NCBI GenBank assembly: GCA_044220725.1
Contig: JBGAQN010000038.1
Coordinates: 1-23,779, forward strand
Source: Phosphoribacter sp044220725
Lineage (GTDB): Bacteria > Actinomycetota > Actinomycetes > Actinomycetales > Dermatophilaceae
DNA: 23,779 nucleotides
Reading direction: 5' to 3'
In this document: positions 1-7,219 of the stretch, piece after piece
Numbering within the stretch: position 1 is the first letter of the stretch
Layout of the letters: every line of letters begins with the position of its first letter
Translations under genes and position numbers: made by a program
The notes under the pieces: generated by a model
The model's input: the letters and a program-made list of their open reading frames with translations, nothing else
Databases searched by the model: none
What the model was told of the DNA's origin: nothing

Positions 1-93
1 GGCGACCGCCGCTACCTCTCAGAAGAGTCCATGGCGCTGCTCAACAACACCGTGGATACTGGTGCACACGCCGCCATCGAGAGCGGCGAGTAG
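1..93 (+). CDS. C-terminal end of an unidentified protein (cut by window start)
   Basis: An open frame enters from the left edge and stops at TAG (91-93), giving a 30-residue tail that begins GDRRYLSEESMALLNN and ends AAIESGE. Codon third positions are mostly G or C, as expected for a real gene here, but the piece is too short to place in a family. No function is proposed. It runs towards the ATPase gene at 316-1584, which is on the opposite strand, so the two would be convergent. Confidence 0.35.
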   Translation, partial: GDRRYLSEESMALLNNTVDTGAHAAIESGE

Positions 94-315
94 GGCACCG
101 AGGACCACCTCAAAGCCCACCACCACGCGGGGCTCTGTCCATGCAGGTGTAACGACGTGTCAGCTAGACGTTGAAGCGGAACTCGACCACGTTACGTAAC
201 CGATGAGCATCTGTGGGCTAGCGATCGGACTTGTTCGCCCCTAACGAGTCGGCTGCACTCGCGTGATCACGCTTGTTCCACCGCGGCTGCCGCGCCCCAT
301 GGGCTGATGGAACCG
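94..315. other. Intergenic stretch between the left-edge frame and ATPase 1
   Basis: No convincing gene. It holds the ychF-tail-like repeat (161-200) and a perfect 12-bp palindrome GCGTGATCACGC (261-272) of unknown role. No T-rich terminator hairpin is obvious. Confidence 0.5.
161..200 (-). repeat. Repeat R1: displaced YchF-like C-terminal tail
   Basis: Read on the minus strand, 196 down to 164 encodes RNVVEFRFNV followed by TAG. This matches the usual C-terminus of YchF proteins, many of which end in FRFNV or FLFNV. The stretch 179-192 is identical over 14 bp to 3340-3353 inside the ychF gene of this window. It is an imperfect copy of R2 (1747-1791): 27 of the first 33 bases agree, and several differences are silent in the shared reading frame. 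That it marks an old integration junction is inference. Confidence 0.6.
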
Positions 316-1584
316 TCACGGGCCCAGTAGCGCGAGTGGCACCACCACGAGCCCATCCGGGCGGCGGTAAGCCGTCGGACCGGTCGTGAGGATCACGCCA
401 CTGACGAAGCGAGGGCCTAGTTGGTCGCGCAACCACCGAAGATGCTTGCCATCGGAGTCGCCGACACCTGCCGCCAACTTCACCTCGATCCCCACCACCC
501 CACCATCGGGCCGCACCACGACGAGGTCCACCTCATGGTCGCCGTTCCGAGTCCTCAGGTGCGCCACCTCCGCTTCGGCTGCCTGGGCCGCCACCCGGAC
601 GCAGAGCGTGGCGAGGGACTCGAAGAGCATGCCCAGCATCGAGCCAACCTCGGAGCGCAGTGGCCGCCCATCACCGACCAGAAGCGAGTCGACCCCCAGT
701 CCCAAAAGCCGAGCCGCCAACGCGGGATCCGCCAGATGATGCTTCGGCGCTTGCCCTAGCCGTGTCATGGGGCTGCCCGCGGGGCTCCAGGCCGGCACGG
801 GGTCAAGCAACCACAAGGAGGCCAGCACCTGCCGGTAGTTCTCTGCGGTCGCGCGAGCCGGCTTGTCGCTGTGGCCCGGTGTCGCCGCGTCCAGGATCTG
901 TGAGTAGCTCGCCGTGCTGGAACTGGCCGATGCGTAGGCGCGCAGCCAGGCCATCATCGCTTCGGGCCGACGGACGGCCAGCCCTTGCTCCGGCACGTCG
1001 CGCTCAACGGCGTTGCGCAGGTAGGAGTCCAGCTGGAACGCCCGCGCCCGCCGACTCAAGCTTCGCATCCCTGGGAAACCTGAGGCGACGATCTCTTCGA
1101 CGTAGTCGGGCAGCGTCATCCCGGACTCGCCCTGCACGTCTGCGCGCCCGCGAAGAAGCGCCGCGAGGCTGACGGTGGGCACGACGAGACCTCGCTCCGA
1201 AAGCGTCATCGGACGTATCCGCAGACGGCCGATGCGGCCGGCCCCGGAGTGCTGGATCGCCCCATCGTGGGGGCTGGCGCTGCCAGTCAGCAGGAACTGC
1301 CCGGCGGTGGGATCGTCGTCGACCGCCCTGCGAACCACATCCCAGACCTCCGGCACCTTCTGCCACTCGTCTATGAGCAGCGGGCGGGGGCGTCGCAGGA
1401 CGATCTCAGGATCGGCGGCGATAGGACCCCGGATGGCGCCCGAGTCCAATTTCGCCAGAGCTGCCACGCGTTGCTCAGCCGTCGTCGTCTTGCCCACGGC
1501 CTTCGGCCCGTCTAGCGCCAGAGCTGCCAGTTCCGCGAACAGGTCGTCCAGTTCCTGATCGACGATCCGACGCACGTAACCCAT
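316..1584 (-). CDS. AAA ATPase with DUF4143 C-terminal domain (copy 1)
   Basis: A 422-residue P-loop ATPase of the AAA_14/DUF4143 type. Walker A is GPKAVGKT (residues 26-33), Walker B is LLIDE (about 68-72), and the sensor-1-like FLLTGSA is at about 96-102. The C-terminal domain carries a PD-(D/E)XK-like signature, HEVDLV then GIEVK (about E351, D353, E367, K369). Family members have an AAA+ core, a winged-helix segment and a nuclease-fold domain; most are uncharacterised, so the substrate is unknown. I chose ATG at 1584 over TTG at 1599 because it aligns with the paralogue's MDYLPR start and sits 6 nt after a TATAGT box, giving a leaderless mRNA. The paralogue at 1797-3047 shares motif spacing and the ending YRRPDG...VVPLALLG. 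There is no CGGCATAC octamer in the gene, unlike the core genes of the window. Confidence 0.9.
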   Translation of the reverse strand: MGYVRRIVDQELDDLFAELAALALDGPKAVGKTTTAEQRVAALAKLDSGAIRGPIAADPEIVLRRPRPLLIDEWQKVPEVWDVVRRAVDDDPTAGQFLLTGSASPHDGAIQHSGAGRIGRLRIRPMTLSERGLVVPTVSLAALLRGRADVQGESGMTLPDYVEEIVASGFPGMRSLSRRARAFQLDSYLRNAVERDVPEQGLAVRRPEAMMAWLRAYASASSSTASYSQILDAATPGHSDKPARATAENYRQVLASLWLLDPVPAWSPAGSPMTRLGQAPKHHLADPALAARLLGLGVDSLLVGDGRPLRSEVGSMLGMLFESLATLCVRVAAQAAEAEVAHLRTRNGDHEVDLVVVRPDGGVVGIEVKLAAGVGDSDGKHLRWLRDQLGPRFVSGVILTTGPTAYRRPDGLVVVPLALLGP

Positions 1585-1589
1585 GCTTG

Positions 1590-1650
1590 AACTATACAAG
1601 TAGCAGTAATCGAACTAGGCGATTCGCAGGATCGCAACTCTACAACTAGC
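1590..1650 (-). promoter_or_regulatory. Promoter of ATPase 1 inside a 23-bp-period operator array
   Basis: Three related 15-mers start at 1590, 1613 and 1636, exactly 23 bp apart: aactatacaagtagc, aactaggcgattcgc, aactctacaactagc. On the minus strand a TATAGT -10 box (1596-1591) lies within the first unit and ends 6 nt before the ATG at 1584, so the transcript would start at or next to the start codon. The same arrangement precedes ATPase 2. Binding of a repressor, possibly the ATPase itself, is inference. Confidence 0.6.
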
Positions 1651-1746
1651 CGCCCGCAAGCGCTACGTGGCTCGCGTTACCCCACACCCCCGGGCACGTT
1701 GACCACACATGACCGGGCATGCCTCCTCAAGGTGCCCGACCTTAAC

Positions 1747-1791
1747 CAGCTACACATTGAAGCGAAACTCGACGGTGTTCCGGAGGTTACG
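1747..1791 (-). repeat. Repeat R2: second YchF-like C-terminal tail
   Basis: Minus-strand reading from 1791 to 1750 gives RNLRNTVEFRFNV then TAG, starting a few bases after the ATPase 2 stop codon and in a different frame from it. It resembles R1 (161-200), with silent differences (TTT/TTC, AAT/AAC, GTG/GTC) plus a 9-nt insertion. The two tails have therefore diverged as coding sequence would. R1 is closer to the resident ychF codons. Confidence 0.6.
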
Positions 1792-1796
1792 TCTGA

Positions 1797-3047
1797 TCAG
1801 GCGCCTAGCAACGCCAGCGGGACGACAGCAACACCATCCGGCCGCCGATAAGCCTGCGGTCCGGTGGTCACCACCAAAAGGTCGACCACCCTCCCGGGCA
1901 GTTGCTCCCGCAGCCACGTGAGATGACGAACATCGGCCTCACTGGCGGCGCCGGCCAACTTCACTTCGATGGCGAGCACCTGCCCCTCTGGCCCCTCCAC
2001 AATGAGGTCGATCTCTCGATCCCCGCCGCGCAATCGAAGGTGACTCACCCTGCCCTCCGCAGCCTGAGCCGCCACGCGGACACCGAGTGCCACCAGAGAC
2101 TCGAAGAGAGGGCCGAACATGTGCGCCCCACCGGAGTTGACGAGCGAGGACTCCGTCAAACCGAGCAAACGAGCCGCGAGTGCAGGATCCGCCAGCTGAT
2201 GCTTCGGAGCCTGCTGCAACCTCTTGAGCGAGTTGTTGGCGGGCAGCCAGCCCGGAACCGGGTCCACCAACCAGATGCGCGACAGGTGATCGCGGTAGGC
2301 GGCCGTCGTCTCCTTCGCCGGCTGCGAGCCATCACCTGCAGTAGTGGCATCTAGCAGGGTGGAGTAGGCCGCGGTGGTCGAGGATGCCGCGGCGTAGGCG
2401 GCGAGCCACCGCCTCAGCGTTTCCGGTCGACGCACCTCGAACCCCTGATCTGGCAACTCCCGGTCGATGACGCGCGACAGGTAGGAGTCGAGCATGGTGC
2501 GCCGGGTGCGTGGAGACGACCGGAGGATGCCCGGGAAGCCGCTCTCGACGATGGCCGTTGCGTAGTCAGCCAAGGAGAACGAGGAGGTTCCGCCGATCTG
2601 CCCGGCGCCGCCCGTCAACAGGCCCGCCAACGAAACCGTCGGCGCGACGTCCCCCCGCTCGTGCAAAGCCATCGGCCGCATCCTGAGCGAGAGGATGCGG
2701 CCGGCGCCCGAGTGGGTACCCGAGGCATCGATTGGCGTAGCGGAACCGGTGAGCAGGAATCGTCCCGGCGGGGCTCCAGCGTCCACCTGCCGCCGCACCG
2801 AATCCCACACCTGAGGGAGTTGCTGCCACTCATCAAGCAGCAGAGGCCCCTCCGGTGCCGTGGAGAGCGCGAAGTCTGCTCGCGCAATCTCCCGCTGGAC
2901 GGGGTCATCAAGGCGCCACTCGGCCAAACACCGCCGTCGGGCCGTATCGGTCTTGCCTACCCCCTTCGGACCCTCCAGTGCGATGGCAGGCACATCAGGC
3001 AAGAGCGCATCCAACTCCAGATCGACCGTTCGGGGAAGGTAATCCAT
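1797..3047 (-). CDS. AAA ATPase with DUF4143 C-terminal domain (copy 2)
   Basis: A 416-residue paralogue of the product of 316-1584. It has Walker A GPKGVGKT (26-33), Walker B LLLDEW, sensor-like FLLTGSA and a C-terminal REIDLIV...AIEVK motif (about E345, D347, E361, K363). Full AAA and DUF4143 regions are present, so neither copy looks broken. ATG at 3047 lies 6 nt after a TAGAGT -10 box, suggesting a leaderless transcript. The gene sits directly downstream of ychF on the same strand, but a 259-bp gap and its own promoter argue against simple co-transcription. The two copies are clearly related but far from identical, so the duplication is old or the copies arrived separately. The biological role is not established for the family. 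Confidence 0.9.
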   Translation of the reverse strand: MDYLPRTVDLELDALLPDVPAIALEGPKGVGKTDTARRRCLAEWRLDDPVQREIARADFALSTAPEGPLLLDEWQQLPQVWDSVRRQVDAGAPPGRFLLTGSATPIDASGTHSGAGRILSLRMRPMALHERGDVAPTVSLAGLLTGGAGQIGGTSSFSLADYATAIVESGFPGILRSSPRTRRTMLDSYLSRVIDRELPDQGFEVRRPETLRRWLAAYAAASSTTAAYSTLLDATTAGDGSQPAKETTAAYRDHLSRIWLVDPVPGWLPANNSLKRLQQAPKHQLADPALAARLLGLTESSLVNSGGAHMFGPLFESLVALGVRVAAQAAEGRVSHLRLRGGDREIDLIVEGPEGQVLAIEVKLAGAASEADVRHLTWLREQLPGRVVDLLVVTTGPQAYRRPDGVAVVPLALLGA

Positions 3048-3052
3048 GGCGA

Positions 3053-3138
3053 CACTCTAGCCACCAACGGCGTTCTGAACTCTCCCATTCGCGGGCTTTG
3101 CACTCTTCCGAATGCGGCTCCGATACTCTGCCAAATGC
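3053..3138 (-). promoter_or_regulatory. Promoter of ATPase 2 with 23-bp-period direct repeats
   Basis: Units start at 3078 (aactctcccattcgc), 3101 (cactcttccgaatgc) and 3124 (tactctgccaaatgc), spaced exactly 23 bp. A weaker copy at 3053 is spaced 25 bp and contains the minus-strand TAGAGT -10 box (3059-3054), 6 nt from the ATG. The consensus nACTCTnCCnAnTnGC also fits the array before ATPase 1. Confidence 0.65.
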
Positions 3139-3306
3139 GAAGAGGGGCCGGGGATGCACCTGCCGCCCCGAAAGGCCGGGCGCACCCAGGGCGCAGGTAC
3201 CGAAGCGTGGCGCGTCAGTGGCTGGGCGCGTGGTGTGCCTGGCGTGCGCATGCGGCCGACGCGACTCCGGTCCCGACCATCGTCCAGGCCGCGGCGCACT
3301 CCGCGT
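3139..3306. other. Non-coding gap between ychF and the ATPase 2 operator
   Basis: GC-rich sequence with no credible gene on either strand. I see no clean terminator hairpin for ychF and no octamer copy. Confidence 0.4.
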
Positions 3307-4410
3307 TCACTTCTTGTTCCCCGACGTCAGCCCTGTCCTGAACTCGACCACGTCGCCGTCACACATCACGTAGTCCTTGCCTTCCATCCGCACCCTGCCC
3401 GCAGCCCGCGCGGCGGCCATCGACCCGGCAGCGTCCAGGTCGGCGAACGACACAATTTCGGCCTTGATGAAGCCCCGTTGGAAGTCGGTGTGGATGACCC
3501 CGGCCGCCTGCGGTGCGGTCCAGCCCTGTCGGATCGTCCAGGCCCGCGACTCCTTAGGCCCAGCGGTCAAATAGGTCTGCAGCCCCAACGTGTGGAAGCC
3601 CACGTGCGCCAACTGGTCCAGGCCCGGCTCGGTCACCCCGACCGACTCAAGCAGCTCGCGCGCCTCCGCGTCGTCGAGCTCGGCGAGGTCGGCCTCCAGC
3701 TTCGCCGACAGGAACACGCAGTCCGCTGGCGCCACCGACGCGCGCAGCGTCGCCTGCAACGCCGAGTCGGTCAGCTGGTCCTCGTCGAGGTTGAACACGT
3801 AAATGAACGGCTTCGCGGTCAGCAGTTGCAGTGAGCGCGCCTCGGCGAGGTCGACCCCGTATGCCGCGTGACCGGCATACAGGGTGTCGCCAGCCTCCAG
3901 GCACTTCTGGACGGCGAGCGCGTTCTCGTATGCCGCCCGCTTCTCCTTGACGACGCGCGCTTCCTTCTCCAGGCGCGGAACGGCCTTCTCCATGGTCTGC
4001 AGGTCGGCGAGGACGAGCTCGGTCTCGATGGTCTCGATATCCCCGGCGGGCGACACCTTGCCCTCGACATGGGTCACGTCGTCGTCGACGAAAACCCGCA
4101 CGACCTGACAGATCGCGTCGGCCTCCCGGATGTTGGCGAGGAACTTGTTGCCCAGCCCCTCGCCCACCGACGCCCCACGGACGATCCCGGCGATGTCGAC
4201 GAACGACACCGTCGCGGGCAGGATCTTCTCGGACCCGAAGATCTCGGCCAGGCGCGCCAGCCGAGGGTCGGGCAGCGGCACGACGCCCACGTTGGGCTCG
4301 ATCGTTGCGAACGGGTAGTTCGCCGCGAGCACGTTGTTCTTGGTCAGCGCGTTGAACAGGGTGGACTTGCCGACGTTGGGCAGGCCGACGATGCCGATGG
4401 TGAGAGCCAC
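3307..4410 (-). CDS. ychF: Redox-regulated ATPase YchF (Obg family) with unusual C-terminus
   Basis: A 367-residue Obg-like P-loop protein. The G1 motif GLPNVGKS (9-16) is near the N-terminus, and the FNLDED motif in place of NKxD is typical of YchF, which prefers ATP over GTP. A coiled-coil helical insert and a C-terminal TGS domain follow (LGLQTYLTAG onward). It associates with ribosomes in other bacteria. The start is GTG at 4410, with a TAGACT -10 box at 4425-4420, 9 nt upstream, overlapping the stop of the thioesterase gene 12 bp away. The C-terminus is odd: after DGDVVEFR it continues TGLTSGNKK instead of the common FNV ending, while two FNV-type tails lie downstream at 196-164 and 1791-1750. 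This suggests that its 3' end was replaced by insertion of foreign DNA. Confidence 0.95.
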   Translation of the reverse strand: MALTIGIVGLPNVGKSTLFNALTKNNVLAANYPFATIEPNVGVVPLPDPRLARLAEIFGSEKILPATVSFVDIAGIVRGASVGEGLGNKFLANIREADAICQVVRVFVDDDVTHVEGKVSPAGDIETIETELVLADLQTMEKAVPRLEKEARVVKEKRAAYENALAVQKCLEAGDTLYAGHAAYGVDLAEARSLQLLTAKPFIYVFNLDEDQLTDSALQATLRASVAPADCVFLSAKLEADLAELDDAEARELLESVGVTEPGLDQLAHVGFHTLGLQTYLTAGPKESRAWTIRQGWTAPQAAGVIHTDFQRGFIKAEIVSFADLDAAGSMAAARAAGRVRMEGKDYVMCDGDVVEFRTGLTSGNKK

Positions 4411-4422
4411 AAGCGGGAAAGT

Positions 4423-5274
4423 CTACCCGCGGGGCACGCGCCATCCACACAGCTGCCTGGACAAGGCGACGAGGTTGCCCTCGGAGTCCCAGATCCGGGC
4501 GTCCTCCTCCATGAGCCCGCCGGCGACGTTCTCGGTCCGCAGCTGCACCTGCAGCCAGCCGGGCGCTGGATGGCGACGCAGATGCGCGCTGAACTCCAGA
4601 GTCGGCGTCCAGCCGAGCAGCCCGAGGTCGAAGGCCACCGGGGGCAGCGCGTCCAGGGCCCACAGCAGCGACATGGCGTCCGGCTCGCGGCCATCGGCCA
4701 GGCGCAGCCAGCCGCCGAGCACCCCCGTCTGAGAGGGTCGACCGGCCAGCCACCCTGCCGACGCGGGGTCCAGGCGAAGATCCATGCGCTGCAACAAGGT
4801 TGAGTGCGCGAGGAAGTCCGGCGTCTCCTCCCCGCCGCTGCCCAGGCACTCGTCCGGCGGCGGCATGGGCGGCGGCGGCGCGCTGCGCACGTGCGGCTCC
4901 AACCGGTCGGTGAGGTCCCCGAAGTGAGCGAGCGCGCGCATCCGCTCACGCGGCATACCCTCCGCGTCGGTCTGCACGAGCGTGACCAGACCCGTAGACA
5001 TGGTGCGGCCCACCCGCAGCACGTCCGTGCGGACGGTGAGGGACCCGGGCTCCGACGGGGAGAGGAAGTATGCCGTGAACGCCAAGGGGTCGGGGTGCGT
5101 CCCGTCCTCGTCGAGGTCGGCGCGCAACGCGGTGGCGCCGATCGCCATGAGCAGGCCCCCGTTGATGCCGTTGCCGATCCGCCACTGGTCATCGAGGTGG
5201 GCAGTGCGTTCGCCCGCCTGGGGTCCTGCGGTCAGGCTCGTGGCCCGGTCGAACTCGGAATCAGCCGCTCTCAT
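4423..5274 (-). CDS. TesB-like acyl-CoA thioesterase (double hotdog)
   Basis: A protein of about 283 residues with the layout of the TesB/3-HotDog thioesterase family. The N-terminal hotdog contains GNGINGGLLMA, where most family members have a G-x-x-GG patch, and FTAYFLSP. A proline-rich linker (PPPPMPPP) follows, then a second hotdog with LEFSAHLRRHPAPGWL and a typical ending. It probably hydrolyses acyl-CoA thioesters in the cytoplasm; the substrate cannot be told. I prefer ATG at 5274 because GAGG lies just upstream; GTG at 5292 would add six residues. It is followed 12 bp later by ychF on the same strand, so the two may be partly co-transcribed. Confidence 0.85.
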   Translation of the reverse strand: MRAADSEFDRATSLTAGPQAGERTAHLDDQWRIGNGINGGLLMAIGATALRADLDEDGTHPDPLAFTAYFLSPSEPGSLTVRTDVLRVGRTMSTGLVTLVQTDAEGMPRERMRALAHFGDLTDRLEPHVRSAPPPPMPPPDECLGSGGEETPDFLAHSTLLQRMDLRLDPASAGWLAGRPSQTGVLGGWLRLADGREPDAMSLLWALDALPPVAFDLGLLGWTPTLEFSAHLRRHPAPGWLQVQLRTENVAGGLMEEDARIWDSEGNLVALSRQLCGWRVPRG

Positions 5275-5322
5275 GGGCCTCGAGTCTGGCACTGCCGGAC
5301 CTATCGGCGTGACGAGGTCCCC

Positions 5323-5955
5323 CTAGTCGAGGGCGCGGACCAACGCGTCGCCCTCGGGGACGAAGCCCATCGCTTGGAGATAGGCGCGATGGACCGTGGT
5401 GGATGGCGTGGCGACCACGCGGCGAAAACCAGCGTCGCGCAACACTTTTCGACCCTCCTGGGCATAGAGCCAGCGTCCGATTCGGGAGTCGCGGTAGGCC
5501 TCCATGACGTAGTCGAGGGTGAGCCGCAGCTCGGCCCCCCGGCGCTCCCCCAGCAGCGCGCCGGCCGGGAGACCGTCGCGGGTGAGCACGAGCGCGAAGG
5601 CATCGGCCGGGATGCTCTGGTAGCCGGGCTGGCTCTTGTGGATGTCGGCCAGGTGCGTGCGCAGGAAGTCCTGCAGGAAGGGCGCGTGCGCATCGATCGG
5701 CACGGCGCCCAGGGCCCGGCCGCCGCCGAGTTCCTTGCGCAGGAACCACACGTTGAGCCCCGCGACGGCTGCGTTGGTGACGATGATCGGAACGGACCCG
5801 AGCAAGACGCCATAGACGACAAAGATCACCGAGCCGATGAGGGAGATCGTGCGAAGGCGCACGACGTTGGTCATGGCCAGCGATGCGACGACGAGTCCGG
5901 AGGCGAGATAGCCGACGAGTTCCACGGGGCTGAGCCAGTTCACACCGGCGAGCAT
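5323..5955 (-). CDS. YgjV-type membrane domain fused to a GNAT-like acetyltransferase domain
   Basis: A 210-residue protein. Residues about 8-75 form three hydrophobic segments with the YgjV/Imp pattern (ELVGYLASGLVVASLAMTN, then LIGSVIFVVYGVLLGSVP). Residues about 85-210 resemble the C-terminal half of a GNAT fold, with LDYVMEAYRDSRIGRWLY in the acyl-CoA-binding region and YLQAMGFVPEGD at the end. I believe this architecture occurs elsewhere under the YgjV name; its substrate is unknown. The start ATG at 5955 leaves room for the divergent rmuC gene; a longer frame upstream would overlap rmuC and is discarded. The intergenic region of 34 bp must hold both promoters. Confidence 0.75.
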   Translation of the reverse strand: MLAGVNWLSPVELVGYLASGLVVASLAMTNVVRLRTISLIGSVIFVVYGVLLGSVPIIVTNAAVAGLNVWFLRKELGGGRALGAVPIDAHAPFLQDFLRTHLADIHKSQPGYQSIPADAFALVLTRDGLPAGALLGERRGAELRLTLDYVMEAYRDSRIGRWLYAQEGRKVLRDAGFRRVVATPSTTVHRAYLQAMGFVPEGDALVRALD

Positions 5956-5989
5956 AGGTCTGTCGGTGCTCGATGAAAGGGTCTGCGGC

Positions 5990-7219
5990 ATGGAGTTGCG
6001 TGAGGTGCTGATGGGGGCCGTCGTCGGTGGCCTTCTCGTGTGGTTGGTTCTGCGGGCGGGGTATGCCGCGCGCCTCGCCTCCGCGGCGACCGAGCGGGAC
6101 GTGCTGAGGGAGCGGGTGGTCGACCTCGAGGCGACGGTGTCGGCCGAGGCCGAGACTGCGGCGCTGGTGGCTCCGCTGGCCCTGAGCCTGGATCGGGTGG
6201 CCCAGCAGGTGCATATGCTTGAGCGCGACCGCGGGGAGCAGTTCGCCAAGGTGGCGGTCGAGCTGGCCCGGGTGCAATCGAGCACCGGAGAGTTGCGCGA
6301 CCAGACCGCGTCCTTGGTCGGGTCGCTGGCCTCGGCCAACGTGCGTGGGTCGTGGGGTGAGGTGACCCTGCGGCGGGTGCTGGAGGTGTCCGGTCTGTTG
6401 GCCCGGTGCGACTTCGAGGAACAGCGGACCGGCACTGCAATCGGCGGCGCCGTCGTGCGGCCCGATGTCCTCGTCCACCTCCCCGGGGATCGACAGTTGG
6501 CCGTCGACGCCAAGGCCCCGATGACCGACTTCCTGGCGGCGCAGGCCGACGGGATCACCGCTGCCGAGCGAGCTGCCTTACTGCGGGCGCACTCGAAATC
6601 CCTCCGGGGGCACGTCGATGCGTTGGCAGGCAAGGGCTATTGGACGGCGTTCGCGGGCTCGCCCGAGCTGGTCGTGTGTTTCGTGCCGGGCGAGGCGCTG
6701 TTGGCGGCCGCGTTGTCCGCCGACCCGCAGCTGCACGAGCATGCCATGGCTCGCTCGGTCGTCCTCGCGTCTCCGGCGACGTTGTTGGCGCTGCTGCGGT
6801 CGGTGGCCTTGGCCTGGCGGCATGACGCCCTGGCCGACGGCGCCCGGGAGTTGCTTGCGCTGGGGCAGGACCTCTATGCGCGGTTGGGTGCGGTGGGACG
6901 GCATACCGAGGCGTTGGGAGCGAGCCTGCGCAAGTCGGTGGAGGCTTACAACGTGTTCGTCGGGTCGATGGAGAGCCGGGTGTTGGTGACAGCGCGCCGA
7001 ATGCAGGAGCTCGGGTTGGCGAGCGCTGCGGTGACCGTGCCGAGCCCGGAGCCGGTCGCGGTGATGCCGCGCCCGCTGACCGCCGCCGAGCTGTTCGGCG
7101 CCTTGGATCAGGAGTTGGACCGAAACGGCGCGTCCCGCCCGACCCTGGTCGACCATGCCGGCGAGCTGGACCGCACGACCCGCGCGGACGAGGTCGATCG
7201 GTCATCGCGGGTAGGCTGA
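5990..7219 (+). CDS. rmuC: DNA recombination protein RmuC
   Basis: A 409-residue RmuC-family protein. An N-terminal membrane anchor (about residues 5-22, MGAVVGGLLVWLVL) is followed by a coiled-coil stretch (about 30-110). The conserved RmuC core comes next: NVRGSWGEVTLRRVLE, then RPDVLVHLPGDRQLAVDAKAP with its PD-(D/E)XK-like Asp and Lys, and LASPATLLALLRSVALAW. RmuC limits inversions at short inverted repeats in E. coli, which is suggestive in a genome full of paired octamers. ATG at 5990 was chosen for its GAAAGGG Shine-Dalgarno 8 nt upstream; GTG at 5966 would lengthen it by eight residues. The C-terminal tail (after about 370) is low-complexity and charged. Two CGGCATAC octamers lie inside (6061, 6899). 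Confidence 0.93.
   Translation: MELREVLMGAVVGGLLVWLVLRAGYAARLASAATERDVLRERVVDLEATVSAEAETAALVAPLALSLDRVAQQVHMLERDRGEQFAKVAVELARVQSSTGELRDQTASLVGSLASANVRGSWGEVTLRRVLEVSGLLARCDFEEQRTGTAIGGAVVRPDVLVHLPGDRQLAVDAKAPMTDFLAAQADGITAAERAALLRAHSKSLRGHVDALAGKGYWTAFAGSPELVVCFVPGEALLAAALSADPQLHEHAMARSVVLASPATLLALLRSVALAWRHDALADGARELLALGQDLYARLGAVGRHTEALGASLRKSVEAYNVFVGSMESRVLVTARRMQELGLASAAVTVPSPEPVAVMPRPLTAAELFGALDQELDRNGASRPTLVDHAGELDRTTRADEVDRSSRVG

Noticed and set aside
261..272. Palindrome GCGTGATCACGC as a recombinase site
   Set aside because: A single 12-bp palindrome with no second copy seen in the window and no recombinase nearby is too weak to call.
3053..3138. The 23-bp-period repeats as iterons of a replication origin
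   Set aside because: The spacing suggests iterons, but no Rep gene or AT-rich melting region is nearby, and the units overlap -10 boxes at both ATPase genes, which favours an operator.
3179..3306. Terminator for ychF
   Set aside because: Several GC-rich short repeats exist (GGGCGC twice) but no stable, well-placed hairpin could be drawn by eye.
5956..6633. Long minus-strand extension of the YgjV-GNAT frame
   Set aside because: It overlaps the well-supported rmuC gene on the other strand and carries no family features; the gene is taken from ATG 5955.
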